A stretch of DNA of 64,000 bases from Pseudomonas sp. SJZ074 (GCF_007828215.1 NZ_VIUE01000004.1:297341-361340); one strand, 5' to 3'. Positions 26,807 to 35,883 are shown, counted from the stretch's first letter. Notes: a model not told the origin generated them from the letters alone. Made by a program: numbers and translations.

Positions 26807-27823
26807 ATGCTGGCCTTACGTCCAGTTCAGTTAAGCGACCTGCAACAACTGCAGCAGCTGGCCCGTGACAGCCTGGTGGGGGTCACCTCGCTTCCGGACG
26901 ATACCGAGTGCCTGCGGGAAAAAATTCTCGACTCGTGCGCTTCGTTCGATGCCGACGTACAGAGCCCGGGCGGGGAGAATTACTTTTTCGTGTTGCAAGA
27001 CCTGGTGTCCGGGCGCCTGGTGGGCTGTTCGGAGATTCTCGCCAGCACCGGTTGCAACGAACCGTTCTATAGCCTGCGCAACCGACCGTTTTCCAGCGCC
27101 TCCCGGGAACTGAACATCCGCCACGGCGTGCCGGCGCTGTCGCTGTGCCAGGACCTCAATGGCCAGACCCTGCTGCGTGGTTTCCACATCGACGCCGAAC
27201 GGGTGCGTACACCCGAGTCGGAGCTGCTGTCCCGGGCCCGGCTGATGTTCATCGCCGCTCACCCGCAACGCTTCGCCGATTCGGTCATCACGGAAATCGT
27301 CGGTTTCAGCAGCGAAGACGGCCAATCACCGTTCTGGGATGCCATCGGCCAGCATTTTTTCGACTTGCCCTACGCCGAAGCCGAGCGCTTGTGCGGCCTG
27401 CAGAACCGTACTTTCCTTGCCGAGCTGATGCCCCAATACCCCATTTATGTCCCCATGCTGCCGCCTGCGGCCCAGGCCTGCATCGGCCAGGTACATCCTG
27501 ACGGCCAGGAAGCCTTCGACATCCTGGCGCGCGAGGGCTTCGAAACCAACAGCTACGTGGACCTCTTCGATGGCGGACCGACGCTGCATGCCCGCATCGC
27601 GAACATCCGCTCCATCGCCGAAAGTCGTATGGCTTCGGCTCGACAGAGCCCGCAGATTGATGCCCGTGGTCGCTATCTGGTGAGCAACGACAGCCTTGGA
27701 AACTATCGGGCGATTGTGGCTGAGCTGGATGTCGGCCCCGAAGGAACGGTAACCCTGACACCCGGAATGCTCGCAGCGTTGAACATCACTGATGGGCAAC
27801 AGATCCGGGTGGTTGCCTTATGA
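26807..27823 (+). CDS. Arginine N-succinyltransferase-like protein (AruF/AruG family), copy 1
   Basis: A 338-aa protein of the AstA family, matching the length of the AruF/AruG subunits of Pseudomonas arginine/ornithine N-succinyltransferase. The N-terminal GNAT-like start is LRPVQLSDLQQLQQLA. Conserved AstA segments are FSSEDGQSPFWDAIGQHFF, FLAELMPQYPIY and EAFDILAREGFE. AGGAG precedes MLALRPVQ. It is paired with a second copy 49 bases downstream, so the active enzyme is probably a heteromer. None of the other arginine-succinyl pathway genes (aruB, C, D, E) is adjacent, so the substrate is probably not plain arginine. Confidence 0.88.
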   Translation: MLALRPVQLSDLQQLQQLARDSLVGVTSLPDDTECLREKILDSCASFDADVQSPGGENYFFVLQDLVSGRLVGCSEILASTGCNEPFYSLRNRPFSSASRELNIRHGVPALSLCQDLNGQTLLRGFHIDAERVRTPESELLSRARLMFIAAHPQRFADSVITEIVGFSSEDGQSPFWDAIGQHFFDLPYAEAERLCGLQNRTFLAELMPQYPIYVPMLPPAAQACIGQVHPDGQEAFDILAREGFETNSYVDLFDGGPTLHARIANIRSIAESRMASARQSPQIDARGRYLVSNDSLGNYRAIVAELDVGPEGTVTLTPGMLAALNITDGQQIRVVAL

Positions 27824-27872
27824 ACGTCATGCAAAGTCGTTTCCCAGGCCGACACGACGAAGGAGCTGCATC

Positions 27873-28907
27873 ATGATTGTCCGCCCGGTCGCCATCACCG
27901 ACCTGCCCTCATTGCTGGACCTTGCCCGCTGCGCAGGCCCGGGATTCACCAGCCTGCCGGCCAATGAAGAACGCCTGGCCCATCGCATACGCTGGGCCCA
28001 GCGCACCTTTGCCGGACAGGTCGAACGGGCCGACGCCGATTACCTGTTCGTACTCGAGGACGATGACCGGCAAGTGGTCGGTATCAGCGCCCTGACCGGC
28101 GCGGTGGGCCTGCGTGAGCCGTGGTACAACTATCGGGTCGGGGTCACGGTCAGTTCTGCGCCGGAGCTGGGCATCCAGCGGCAGATCCCGACCCTGTTCC
28201 TCAATAACGAGATGACCGGGCAATCGGAAATCTGCTCGTTGTTCCTGCACCCCGCCCAGCGCCACGGTCATAACGGGCGGCTGTTATCCCTGGCACGTCT
28301 GTTGTTCGTTGCGGAGTTCTCCCAGTTGTTCGGGGAAAAACTGATCGCAGAGTTGCGCGGTCACGCCGATGAGCACGGTTGCTCGCCGTTCTGGGACAGC
28401 CTGGGACGACACTTTTTCCAGAAAGACTTCGCCTACGCCGATCAGTTATCCGGCATGGGCAACAAGTCATTCATTGCCGAGTTGATGCCGCGCCAGCCGC
28501 TGTACACCTGCCTGCTCACCCAGCAGGCCCAGGCCGTGATCGGCAGGGCCCACCCGAACACCGAACCGGCCCTGAGGATTCTCGGTGCCGAGGGTTTCAG
28601 TCATAAGGGCTACATCGATATTTTCGACGGCGGCCCGGTGATCGAAGCGCCGGTCTCGAATATCCGCAGCATCCGCGACAGCCAGTCACTGGTCCTGGCC
28701 GTCGGCTCACCGAACGAACAGGCACCCGTCTGGCTGATCCACAACCGGCGCCTGGAAAACTGCCGCGTCACCAGCGCCCGGGGCCATCACGACGGCCACA
28801 GCCTGATCGTCGACCGTCTCACTGCCAAACGCCTGCAAGTCCAGCCAGGTGACACAGTGCGCGCCGTGCCGCTGCTCAGTCAGGGACGGCAGGCCGTGGC
28901 GGCGTAG
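27873..28907 (+). CDS. Arginine N-succinyltransferase-like protein (AruF/AruG family), copy 2
   Basis: A 344-aa paralogue of the preceding protein, with the same architecture: MIVRPVAITDLPSLLDLA at the N-terminus, DEHGCSPFWDSLGRHFF, SFIAELMPRQPLYT and RILGAEGFSHKGYIDIFDGG. It transfers a succinyl (or other acyl) group from CoA to an alpha-amino group in known relatives. AAGGAG precedes the start. It is the last gene of the operon beginning with the RpiR regulator. The pair diverges from each other as AruF does from AruG, suggesting separate subunit roles. Confidence 0.88.
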   Translation: MIVRPVAITDLPSLLDLARCAGPGFTSLPANEERLAHRIRWAQRTFAGQVERADADYLFVLEDDDRQVVGISALTGAVGLREPWYNYRVGVTVSSAPELGIQRQIPTLFLNNEMTGQSEICSLFLHPAQRHGHNGRLLSLARLLFVAEFSQLFGEKLIAELRGHADEHGCSPFWDSLGRHFFQKDFAYADQLSGMGNKSFIAELMPRQPLYTCLLTQQAQAVIGRAHPNTEPALRILGAEGFSHKGYIDIFDGGPVIEAPVSNIRSIRDSQSLVLAVGSPNEQAPVWLIHNRRLENCRVTSARGHHDGHSLIVDRLTAKRLQVQPGDTVRAVPLLSQGRQAVAA

Positions 28908-29097
28908 CGAGTACACGTGAGCCACCTGTTGCGTAGGGATAACTGGCCACCCACCGGCAGGACTCGCTACCCCGTCCCGGGCAACTCGACAGAAACAGCT
29001 TAGTTCACTGGCAATACTTGTCGACAATTCCTTAGTTGCCCCTCCCCCATACAAAATTCATACTTTCGCGCATCGACCCACTGCTGCGAAAACGTTC

Positions 29098-29871
29098 ATG
29101 ATCAAAAATCTAATTAGCGAAAATTTTTCGCCAGAACACATAGCGGAAGAAATAAAAACATTAGACATGACCGCGCAGGTCAACCAACTGGTCAGCCACT
29201 TGAATAGCCAACCGTCGTTTACCAAGGCACAGTCCCGGCGTGCGACCATCATGAACATTTCCAATCCACACACTGGAACCTTGCTATTGCATTGCACCAG
29301 CATCGGCAATATCAGCATCAGGACCCACACCCCAGACAGCGCACTTTCACCGTTCTATTCGGTCCCCGGGCAAAGTATTTTATTTGCCCTGGATCAACCG
29401 TTCGAGGTGCAACTCTATACGCGCCACGAGCAGCAACTCGAACAACTCGACAGGGTTATCGTTGACCAGGAAAACCCGCTCATCATCGACGGCAGTCGAA
29501 CATTATTCGACTACGCTCCGACAGAGCTCGAAGCAGCGCGAATAACGGGTCGAATCAACTTGCTGGACAGAAGTGCCGACATCAGCGTGTTCGATCGCGT
29601 CTCGCTGCAGAAAATAGCCTGGTTGCCTCACGACGAAAGCGCCGCCCGGTTCCTGGTGAGCCTGGAATTGCTCGAAACACTCGGCGACCCCGGAGGCTCG
29701 AAGGTTGCCGAAGAGCTGATCTATCACTATCACCCGGCAGTGGCGTGGAAGGCTTTTCAGCTGCTCTATCAAGCCGACCCGCACAAGGCACTGAACTATG
29801 TCCCGCTGTTAAGAAAACTCAAGAACCCACGTCTGGATAACCTGCTTTCGCCATTGGAGAAAGCAGCATGA
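29098..29871 (+). CDS. Unknown protein, first gene of peptide cassette
   Basis: A 257-aa protein with no family I recognise. The middle (about 60-135) is beta-rich: TGTLLLHCTSIGNISIRTHT, then SILFALDQPFEVQLYTRHE. The C-terminal third (about 180-250) is helical and HEAT-like: ESAARFLVSLELLETLGDPG, then HYHPAVAWKAFQLLYQADPH. No signal peptide or membrane helix, so probably cytoplasmic. Base composition is clearly more AT-rich than the flanks (for example the first 60 bases), a sign of transfer. Its stop overlaps the next start (ATGA). Confidence 0.7.
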   Translation: MIKNLISENFSPEHIAEEIKTLDMTAQVNQLVSHLNSQPSFTKAQSRRATIMNISNPHTGTLLLHCTSIGNISIRTHTPDSALSPFYSVPGQSILFALDQPFEVQLYTRHEQQLEQLDRVIVDQENPLIIDGSRTLFDYAPTELEAARITGRINLLDRSADISVFDRVSLQKIAWLPHDESAARFLVSLELLETLGDPGGSKVAEELIYHYHPAVAWKAFQLLYQADPHKALNYVPLLRKLKNPRLDNLLSPLEKAA

Positions 29872-30527
29872 ATCTGGAAACATTCATCGCCCGCTTACAT
29901 ACCCATGATTTGCAGCGGGACAAGAATTGCATCATGGACGACCTGCGTCAGTTGGCCTCAAACCGTTTTCTATTAAGCGAGCATCTTTATGCCTCGATTC
30001 AGGAGAATGGTTTCAATACCCGTAACAGCCTCTACAACGCCTATGCATTTGTACTGCACAGCAATGACCTGTTCACGCTGCGCCTGGGGTTCTGGTCGCC
30101 GGTCAACCTGCATGATGAACGCGAGACTTTTATCTATAACCTGAATCACAGTCACGACTTCGAAATGTATACCGTCGGCTACAGTGGCGATGGTTACACG
30201 ACAATCATCCGCGAAATACTGGACGACCTGCCACTGCAAGCAGGCAAGATTCCCCGACTGGGGAAACCACGTACCATCAAATTGTCGCCTGGCAAAGTTT
30301 TATATATGCCGCCTCTGCGGGAAATCCACAAGCAGATCGCCCCCCAATCGATGTCCGCGTCATTGAGTCTGCTTATTCATCCTGAACATTCGAACCACGC
30401 TGACGAAGCCTGGTGTTTTGATGAACATTACATGCCGCTTTATCCCGGCATTGCTGCGCAAGAAACAGCACTGTTTACACAGATGATGTCATTGCTCCCC
30501 GCTGGGCAGTCGTTCGCTGCCCAATAA
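29868..30527 (+). CDS. Unknown protein with cupin-like metal motif, second gene of peptide cassette
   Basis: A 219-aa protein. A central beta-rich domain (about 65-175) contains NLNHSHDFEMYTVGYSGDGY, which fits a cupin motif 1 (His-x-His-x2-Glu). SPGKVLYMPPLREIHKQI can be read as cupin motif 2 with a Pro-x-Gly and a later His. That makes a metal-dependent oxygenase or binding protein plausible, but the family is not one I know. It is translationally coupled to the upstream gene by an ATGA overlap and followed 19 bases later by the small peptide gene. Base composition is also AT-richer than neighbours. Confidence 0.7.
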   Translation: MNLETFIARLHTHDLQRDKNCIMDDLRQLASNRFLLSEHLYASIQENGFNTRNSLYNAYAFVLHSNDLFTLRLGFWSPVNLHDERETFIYNLNHSHDFEMYTVGYSGDGYTTIIREILDDLPLQAGKIPRLGKPRTIKLSPGKVLYMPPLREIHKQIAPQSMSASLSLLIHPEHSNHADEAWCFDEHYMPLYPGIAAQETALFTQMMSLLPAGQSFAAQ

Positions 30528-30546
30528 CCAAAAGAAGGAAGAAACC

Positions 30547-30729
30547 GTGAATAATCCGATGAAAAACTGGGATGAAACCCCCTTGTTGCGTGCGGCGGCC
30601 AATGTGGTCGATACCGCCATGCAACTTACCAGCGAGATCCAATGCACCATCCCGGGGTTCCCGACGCGCTTCAACGTTGGAAACATCCATGAGATCAAGC
30701 AAATCTGGAGCGTGCCGACCCAGGACTGA
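30547..30729 (+). CDS. 60-aa peptide, third gene of cassette (possible RiPP precursor)
   Basis: A 60-aa peptide starting at GTG with AAGGAAG 6-7 bases upstream; an internal ATG four codons later is possible. The N-terminal half is acidic/amphipathic (KNWDETPLLRAAANVVDTAM). The C-terminal half holds the only cysteine, two Gly, several Pro and aromatics (CTIPGFPTRFNVGNIHEIKQ) and ends IWSVPTQD. No hydrophobic signal. This leader/core-like division, plus the upstream cupin-like protein and an own terminator downstream, suggests a modified peptide, but no known precursor family is recognised. A small structural or toxin-like protein is the alternative. Confidence 0.6.
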   Translation: MNNPMKNWDETPLLRAAANVVDTAMQLTSEIQCTIPGFPTRFNVGNIHEIKQIWSVPTQD

Positions 30730-30756
30730 ACAGGTCCCGGATGATCGCTCCCTACC

Positions 30757-30789
30757 GGGCCGCAGACCTCCCAGGCCTGCGGCCTTTTT
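30757..30789 (+). terminator. Rho-independent terminator of the peptide cassette
   Basis: GGCCGCAG (30758-30765) pairs with CTGCGGCC (30777-30784), followed by five T. It lies 28 bases after the peptide stop. Confidence 0.9.
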
Positions 30790-30914
30790 CGATGCGCGGC
30801 GAACATGGCCCATGCGCATTCGTCATCATCTTTACGCTTGCCACGTGATAGCCTTTGGTTCTTTCGGCGTTGACATTTTTGCTCAAGCCCTTCCATTCCA
30901 TTGGTGGAACTCAT

Positions 30915-31784
30915 ATGTCCAGGCTTTCCCATCAAGATTTGCGCCGTAACTTCCGCCAACTCCTGGCTTCCCAGACCTGCTACCACACGGCATCGGTGTT
31001 TGATCCGATGTCGGCGCGCATTGCTGCCGATCTGGGTTTTGAAGTGGGAATTCTGGGAGGCTCGGTTGCGTCGTTGCAAGTATTGGGCGCACCGGACTTT
31101 GCGCTGATTACCCTCAGCGAGTTTGCCGAACAGGCCACCCGCATCGGCCGCGTAGCCCAACTGCCGGTGATCGCTGATGCCGACCATGGCTATGGCAACG
31201 CCCTGAACGTGATGCGCACCATCATCGAACTCGAACGCGCCGGCGTGGCAGCCCTGACCATCGAAGATACCCTGCTGCCGGCCCAGTTCGGCCGCAAATC
31301 CACCGACCTGATCGGCGTGGCCGAAGGCGTCGGCAAAATCCGTGCAGCGCTGGAAGCCCGGGTCGACCCGGAAATGGCGATCATCGCCCGCACCAATGCC
31401 GGGATCCTGCCGGTGCAGGAAATCATCAGCCGTACCCAGCAATACGAACGTGCCGGCGCGGACGGGATCTGCATGGTGGGCGTGCAGGACTTCGACCACC
31501 TGGAGAAGATCAGCGAAAACCTGACGGTGCCGTTGATGCTCGTCACTTATGGCAACCCGCTGCTGCGCGACGACAAACGCCTGGCCGAGCTAGGTGTGCG
31601 GGTCACCATCGATGGTCACGGCGCCTACTTCGCCGCGATCAAGGCTACTTACGACAGCCTGCGCGAGCAACGGCAGATCTTCACCCAGGCCTCGGACCTC
31701 AGCGCCACCGAACTGACCCACACCTACACCCAACCCGAGGAATATATCCGTTGGGCCGAGGAGTACATGAGCGTCAAGGAGTAA
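30915..31784 (+). CDS. Oxaloacetate decarboxylase (PA4872-type, isocitrate lyase/PEP mutase superfamily)
   Basis: A 289-aa protein nearly identical in layout to P. aeruginosa PA4872, an experimentally characterised oxaloacetate decarboxylase. [55 protein letters not shown] (metal site) and [11 protein letters not shown] are conserved. It decarboxylates oxaloacetate to pyruvate with Mg2+. Some pipelines call it carboxyvinyl-carboxyphosphonate phosphorylmutase, which is not supported. Start at MSRLSHQDL fits the homologue. It is convergent with the acyl-CoA dehydrogenase. Confidence 0.92.
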   Translation: MSRLSHQDLRRNFRQLLASQTCYHTASVFDPMSARIAADLGFEVGILGGSVASLQVLGAPDFALITLSEFAEQATRIGRVAQLPVIADADHGYGNALNVMRTIIELERAGVAALTIEDTLLPAQFGRKSTDLIGVAEGVGKIRAALEARVDPEMAIIARTNAGILPVQEIISRTQQYERAGADGICMVGVQDFDHLEKISENLTVPLMLVTYGNPLLRDDKRLAELGVRVTIDGHGAYFAAIKATYDSLREQRQIFTQASDLSATELTHTYTQPEEYIRWAEEYMSVKE

Positions 31785-31800
31785 CTGCGAAATGTGTGTT

Positions 31801-31848
31801 CACCGCATATCCCATTGTGGGCTCGCTCCCACAGGGGGATATGCGGTG
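31801..31848. repeat. REP hairpin nested in a perfect 12-bp inverted repeat (likely bidirectional terminator)
   Basis: CACCGCATATCC (31801-31812) is exactly complementary to GGATATGCGGTG (31837-31848). Between them TGTGGGctcgctCCCACA forms an inner REP-type stem. It lies in the 72-base gap between convergent genes. Confidence 0.8.
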
Positions 31849-31856
31849 ATTAGTGC

Positions 31857-33086
31857 TCAGCGCTCGCTGCGCAGCATCTCCCTGGGCACATACTTGCCGA
31901 TCTCGAACTTGCCAATGGCCGCACGGTGCACTTCATCCGGGCCGTCGGCCAGGCGCAGGGTGCGCTGCATGGCGTACATGTAGGCCAGCGGGAAATCGTT
32001 GGACACCCCGGCACCACCGTGGATCTGGATGGCACGGTCGATGACCTTCAGGGCCACATTCGGCGCGACCACCTTGATCTGGGCGATTTCACTTTTCGCG
32101 ACCTTGTTGCCAACGGTGTCCATCATATAAGCCGCTTTCAGGGTCAGCAGGCGGGCCATGTCGATTTCCATCCGCGAGTCGGCGATCTTGTCGACGTTGC
32201 CACCCAGGCGCGCCAGCGGTTTACCGAAAGCGGTGCGACTGACGGCACGCTTGCACATCAACTCCAATGCCCGCTCGGCCATGCCGATGGAACGCATGCA
32301 GTGATGGATACGGCCCGGGCCTAGGCGGCCCTGGGCAATTTCAAAACCGCGTCCTTCACCTAACAAGACGTTTTCGTACGGCACCCGCACGTTATCGAAC
32401 AACACTTCGGCGTGACCGTGGGGCGCATCGTCGTAACCGAATACCGGCAGCGGCCGCACGATCTTGACCCCAGGGGTGTCCACCGGCACCAGGATCATCG
32501 AATGCTGGGCATGGCGCGGCGCGTCGGGGTTGCTCAGCCCCATGAAGATCAGGATCTTGCAACGCGGGTCACAGGCCCCCGAGGTCCACCACTTCTTACC
32601 GTTGATCACCCATTGGTCGCCCTCGCGCTCGGCGCGGGCGGCCATGTTGGTAGCGTCCGAAGAGGCTACGTCCGGTTCGGTCATGGCGAAGGCCGAGCGG
32701 ATCTCGCCTCGCAGCAGCGGTTCCAACCAGCGTTGCTTTTGCTCTTCATTGGCGTAACGCACCAGTACTTCCATGTTGCCGGTGTCCGGTGCCGAGCAGT
32801 TGAACGGCTCCGGCCCCAATAACGAACGGCCCATGATCTCTGCCAGCGGTGCGTACTCCAGGTTGGTCAGGCCAGCACCCAGTTCGGACTCGGGCAGGAA
32901 CAGATTCCACAGCCCTTCGGCTTTTGCCTTGGCCTTGAGTTCTTCCATGATGGCTGTGGGCTGCCAGCGATCACCTTCGGCCACTTGCCGCTCGAACACC
33001 GCTTCGGCCGGGTAGACATAGGCATCCATGAACGCCGTGACGCGTTCACGCAATTCCTGAACCTTGGGGGAATAGGCAAAATCCAT
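31857..33086 (-). CDS. Acyl-CoA dehydrogenase family protein
   Basis: A 409-aa flavoprotein of the acyl-CoA dehydrogenase fold, close in type to ACAD10/11-like bacterial members. [16 protein letters not shown] is the FAD/acyl-binding motif, and [20 protein letters not shown] is near the C-terminal catalytic region. It oxidises an acyl-CoA to the trans-2-enoyl-CoA; chain type is unknown. AAGGTG lies before MDFAYSP. It is divergent from a LysR regulator across 188 bases, the usual arrangement for a LysR-controlled gene. Confidence 0.9.
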   Translation of the reverse strand: MDFAYSPKVQELRERVTAFMDAYVYPAEAVFERQVAEGDRWQPTAIMEELKAKAKAEGLWNLFLPESELGAGLTNLEYAPLAEIMGRSLLGPEPFNCSAPDTGNMEVLVRYANEEQKQRWLEPLLRGEIRSAFAMTEPDVASSDATNMAARAEREGDQWVINGKKWWTSGACDPRCKILIFMGLSNPDAPRHAQHSMILVPVDTPGVKIVRPLPVFGYDDAPHGHAEVLFDNVRVPYENVLLGEGRGFEIAQGRLGPGRIHHCMRSIGMAERALELMCKRAVSRTAFGKPLARLGGNVDKIADSRMEIDMARLLTLKAAYMMDTVGNKVAKSEIAQIKVVAPNVALKVIDRAIQIHGGAGVSNDFPLAYMYAMQRTLRLADGPDEVHRAAIGKFEIGKYVPREMLRSER

Positions 33087-33274
33087 GGGCAACACCTTTT
33101 GGCAGAGGTTGATTTCAGATCATGAAAGCGATGCTAGTTCAGCTACGAAAATTTACCTAACCTATTCTCGGCGTGTATTAACATTCATCACCGATATATG
33201 GTTCACTGATTCCATCGCCATCCGACACCTCACGACACGCCCGAGAAACCGTCTAAAAACAAGAGTGCAGCGCC

Positions 33275-34204
33275 ATGAATCTGAGCAAGGTCGACCTCAA
33301 TCTCTTCATCGTCTTCGATGCGATCTACACCGAAGCCAACCTGACCCGCGCCGGGCAGATCGTCGGTATCACTCAGCCGGCCGTGTCCAACGCCCTGGCG
33401 CGCCTGCGGGAAACCTTCAACGACCCGCTGTTCGTGCGCACCGCCCAGGGCATGGTGCCCACGCCCATGGCCCAGAACATCATCGGCCCGGTCCGCAATG
33501 CATTGTCGCTGCTGCGGGTGTCGGTGCAGGAAAGCCGGATTTTCAATCCGCTGCAGGCGGTCAAGACCTACCGCATCAGCATGACCGACCTCACCGAAGG
33601 CGTGATCCTGCCGCCCCTGTTCCAGCGCCTTCGCCGCCTGGCGCCGACCGTGGCCATCGAGAGTTTTTTGTCCAAGCGTCGTGAGACCACCAAGGAACTG
33701 GCCGCCGGCCGGCTCGACTTCGCCGTCGACGCCCCGCTCAATACCGACCCGCAGGTGCGCCACGTCAAACTCATGGAAGACCGTTACGTTTGTGCCATGC
33801 GCAAGGGCCATCCCTTGGCGGGCAAGGAAAAAATCAGCCTCGATGACTACCTCGCCCAGACCCACGTGCATATCTCCAGCCGTCGCAACGGGCTGGGCTA
33901 TGTCGACCTGGCCCTGGGCAAGATGGGCATCCAGCGCAAGATCGCCCTGCGCTCCCAGCATTACTTGATGGCCTCCCAGGTGCTGCAACAGACCGACATG
34001 GTCATGACCGTCCCGGAACGCTTCTCCCGTCGTCACGACCTGCACGCCTTCCAATTGCCGGTCAACGATGTACCGCCGGTGGAAACCCATCTCTATTGGC
34101 ACGAAAGCACCGACCAGGACCCGGCCAACCGCTGGATGCGCGAGCAGATGATCGAGTTGTGCCAGCAGGTGACGGCTCATGAGAAGAAGCTTGAGCACGC
34201 GTAG
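33275..34204 (+). CDS. LysR family transcriptional regulator
   Basis: A 309-aa LysR-type regulator. The N-terminal winged helix is MNLSKVDLNLFIVFDAIYTE, with the recognition helix in GQIVGITQPAVSNALARLRE, and the substrate-binding domain begins at about residue 95. The NLSKVDLNLFIVF start is typical of the LeuO/NodD-like subgroup. It probably controls the divergent acyl-CoA dehydrogenase. A REP palindrome follows. Confidence 0.92.
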   Translation: MNLSKVDLNLFIVFDAIYTEANLTRAGQIVGITQPAVSNALARLRETFNDPLFVRTAQGMVPTPMAQNIIGPVRNALSLLRVSVQESRIFNPLQAVKTYRISMTDLTEGVILPPLFQRLRRLAPTVAIESFLSKRRETTKELAAGRLDFAVDAPLNTDPQVRHVKLMEDRYVCAMRKGHPLAGKEKISLDDYLAQTHVHISSRRNGLGYVDLALGKMGIQRKIALRSQHYLMASQVLQQTDMVMTVPERFSRRHDLHAFQLPVNDVPPVETHLYWHESTDQDPANRWMREQMIELCQQVTAHEKKLEHA

Positions 34205-34213
34205 GGGATCAAC

Positions 34214-34241
34214 GGTGGGAGCGAACAGGCTCGCTCCCGCC
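34214..34241. repeat. REP palindrome
   Basis: GGTGGGAGCGAACAGGCTCG and the complementary end CTCCCGCC, between lysR and liuR. Confidence 0.8.
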
Positions 34242-34252
34242 GGTTTCATTGC

Positions 34253-34268
34253 TTGACGTGAACGTCAA
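34253..34268. promoter_or_regulatory. LiuR-type operator upstream of liuR
   Basis: Perfect palindrome TTGACGTGAACGTCAA, 46 bases before the liuR start. It matches the operators in front of liuA (38282 and 38325), supporting autoregulation by LiuR. Confidence 0.75.
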
Positions 34269-34313
34269 CCTGACATTAGCTTAGCGCCAGCCCCTATCGT
34301 TTCGAGCGCGTCC

Positions 34314-34715
34314 ATGAGCCGTCAGACCTATAGCATCTCCGACCTCGCCCGGGAGCTGGACATCACCACCCGGGCCATCCGTTTTTATGAAGAGCAAGGC
34401 CTGCTGAGTCCGGAACGACGAGGCCAGGAGCGCATCTACTCACCGCGGGACAAGGTCAGCCTGAAGCTGATCCTGCGGGGCAAGCGCATCGGTTTTTCCC
34501 TGGCCGAGTGCCGCGAGCTGATCGAGCTCTACGACCCCTCCAGCGGTAACCAGAAACAACTGCACAGCATGCTGGCGAAAATCACCGAGCGCCGGGAGCA
34601 GCTCGAACAGCAACTGCTGGACATCGAACAGATGAAGCTGGAGCTCGACACCGCCGAAGAACGCTGTATCCAGGCGTTGGAGCAGACGCTCAAGAGTGAA
34701 AACACCGTTCAATAA
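34314..34715 (+). CDS. liuR: MerR-family regulator of leucine/isovalerate catabolism
   Basis: A 133-aa MerR-type protein. The N-terminal winged helix contains SISDLARELDITTRAIRFYE, followed by a long dimerisation coiled coil (about 80-125). It lacks the C-terminal metal-binding cysteines of CueR-type members. Position next to liuE and the liuABCD genes, plus the shared palindromes at 34253, 38282 and 38325, identify it as LiuR, which controls branched-chain acid degradation. It is transcribed toward liuE with a REP pair between them. Confidence 0.9.
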   Translation: MSRQTYSISDLARELDITTRAIRFYEEQGLLSPERRGQERIYSPRDKVSLKLILRGKRIGFSLAECRELIELYDPSSGNQKQLHSMLAKITERREQLEQQLLDIEQMKLELDTAEERCIQALEQTLKSENTVQ

Positions 34716-34728
34716 CAACGCGGATCCA

Positions 34729-34833
34729 GTGTGGGAGCGGGCTTGCTCGCGAATGCGGACTTATCTCGACTCATTCACCGACTGACACACCGCTTTCGTC
34801 GGATCGCCGCCCGGAGCAAGCCCGCTCCCACAC
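34729..34833. repeat. REP pair (BIME)
   Basis: GTGTGGGAGCGGGCTTGCTC at 34729 and the inverted GAGCAAGCCCGCTCCCACAC ending at 34833, between liuR and liuE. Confidence 0.9.
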
Positions 34834-34868
34834 TGGGTTCGGTGAGCCATAACTACAGGTCTATCTCC

Positions 34869-35768
34869 ATGTCCCTTCCCTCCTTTGTACGCCTGATCGA
34901 AGTCGGCCCCCGCGACGGTCTGCAGAATGAAGCGCAACCCATCAGCGTCACCGACAAGGTGCGCCTGGTGGATGCGCTGAGTGCCGCTGGCCTGGGTTAC
35001 ATCGAAGTCGGCAGCTTTGTCTCGCCCAAGTGGGTGCCGCAGATGGCTGGTTCCGCCGAGGTGTTCGCGCAGATCCAGCGCAAGCCCGGTGTCACTTATA
35101 GCGCCCTGGCGCCGAACCTGCGAGGGTTCGAAGACGCGCTGGCGGCCGGCGTGAAGGAAGTGGCGGTGTTCGCCGCCGCGTCCGAAGCGTTCTCCCAGCG
35201 CAACATCAACTGTTCCATCAAGGAAAGCCTGGAGCGCTTCGCACCGATCATGGAGGCCGCCAAGCACAACGGCGTCAGTGTGCGCGGCTACGTGTCCTGT
35301 GTGCTGGGCTGTCCTTACGAAGGCGCCGTCAAGCCTGAGCAAGTGGCGTGGGTCGCTCGCGAGCTGTACGCAATGGGCTGTTACGAGGTGTCCCTGGGCG
35401 ACACCATCGGCACAGGCACCGCCGGCGCCACGCGCAAGCTGTTCGAAGTGGTTTCGGCAGATGTTCCCCGGGACAAACTCGCCGGTCATTTCCACGATAC
35501 CTACGGCCAGGCCATGGCGAACCTGTACGCCAGCCTGCTCGAAGGCATCGCCGTGTTCGACAGTTCCATCGCCGGCCTCGGCGGCTGCCCGTACGCCAAG
35601 GGTGCCAGCGGTAACGTCGCCACCGAAGACGTGCTGTACCTGCTCAACGGCCTGGGCATTGAAACCGGCGTCGATCTGGACGCGCTGATCGTCGCGGGTC
35701 GGCAGATCTGTGATGTGCTTGGGCGCCCGACCGGTTCGCGCGTCGCCAAGGCACGCAGTGCCCAATGA
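34869..35768 (+). CDS. liuE: Hydroxymethylglutaryl-CoA lyase
   Basis: A 299-aa enzyme (also mvaB) cleaving HMG-CoA to acetyl-CoA and acetoacetate, the last step of leucine degradation. Motifs are VRLIEVGPRDGLQNE (catalytic Asp/Arg), HFHDTYGQAMANL (metal-binding His-x-His) and GLGGCPYAKGASGN (signature cysteine loop). Start at MSLPSFVRL. It lies downstream of liuR. The Crc-type RNA and its CbrB-like site begin only a few bases after its stop. Confidence 0.95.
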   Translation: MSLPSFVRLIEVGPRDGLQNEAQPISVTDKVRLVDALSAAGLGYIEVGSFVSPKWVPQMAGSAEVFAQIQRKPGVTYSALAPNLRGFEDALAAGVKEVAVFAAASEAFSQRNINCSIKESLERFAPIMEAAKHNGVSVRGYVSCVLGCPYEGAVKPEQVAWVARELYAMGCYEVSLGDTIGTGTAGATRKLFEVVSADVPRDKLAGHFHDTYGQAMANLYASLLEGIAVFDSSIAGLGGCPYAKGASGNVATEDVLYLLNGLGIETGVDLDALIVAGRQICDVLGRPTGSRVAKARSAQ

Positions 35769-35770
35769 GG

Positions 35771-35801
35771 TGTTACCGCAGCGGCTGTGAAACGAGTAAC
35801 A
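35771..35801. promoter_or_regulatory. Candidate CbrB upstream activating site
   Basis: Half-sites TGTTAC (35771-35776) and GTAACA (35796-35801) form an inverted repeat with a 19-base spacer, about 110-140 bases before the predicted RNA start. TGTTAC/GTAACA pairs are the described CbrB recognition elements at crcZ/crcY promoters. Confidence 0.65.
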
Positions 35802-35883
35802 CGGAAACAATTTGTCAGATCTACCGCGCTCTCCTGCTTACCAAAAAAACTCAAGCTACTGATTTATAAAGGTTTTTAAAAGT

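Noticed and set aside
26807..28907. Ordinary arginine-succinyl pathway genes aruF-aruG
   Set aside because: The aruB, C, D, E and aotJQMOP-argR neighbours are absent and the gene context is different, so the canonical assignment was not adopted.
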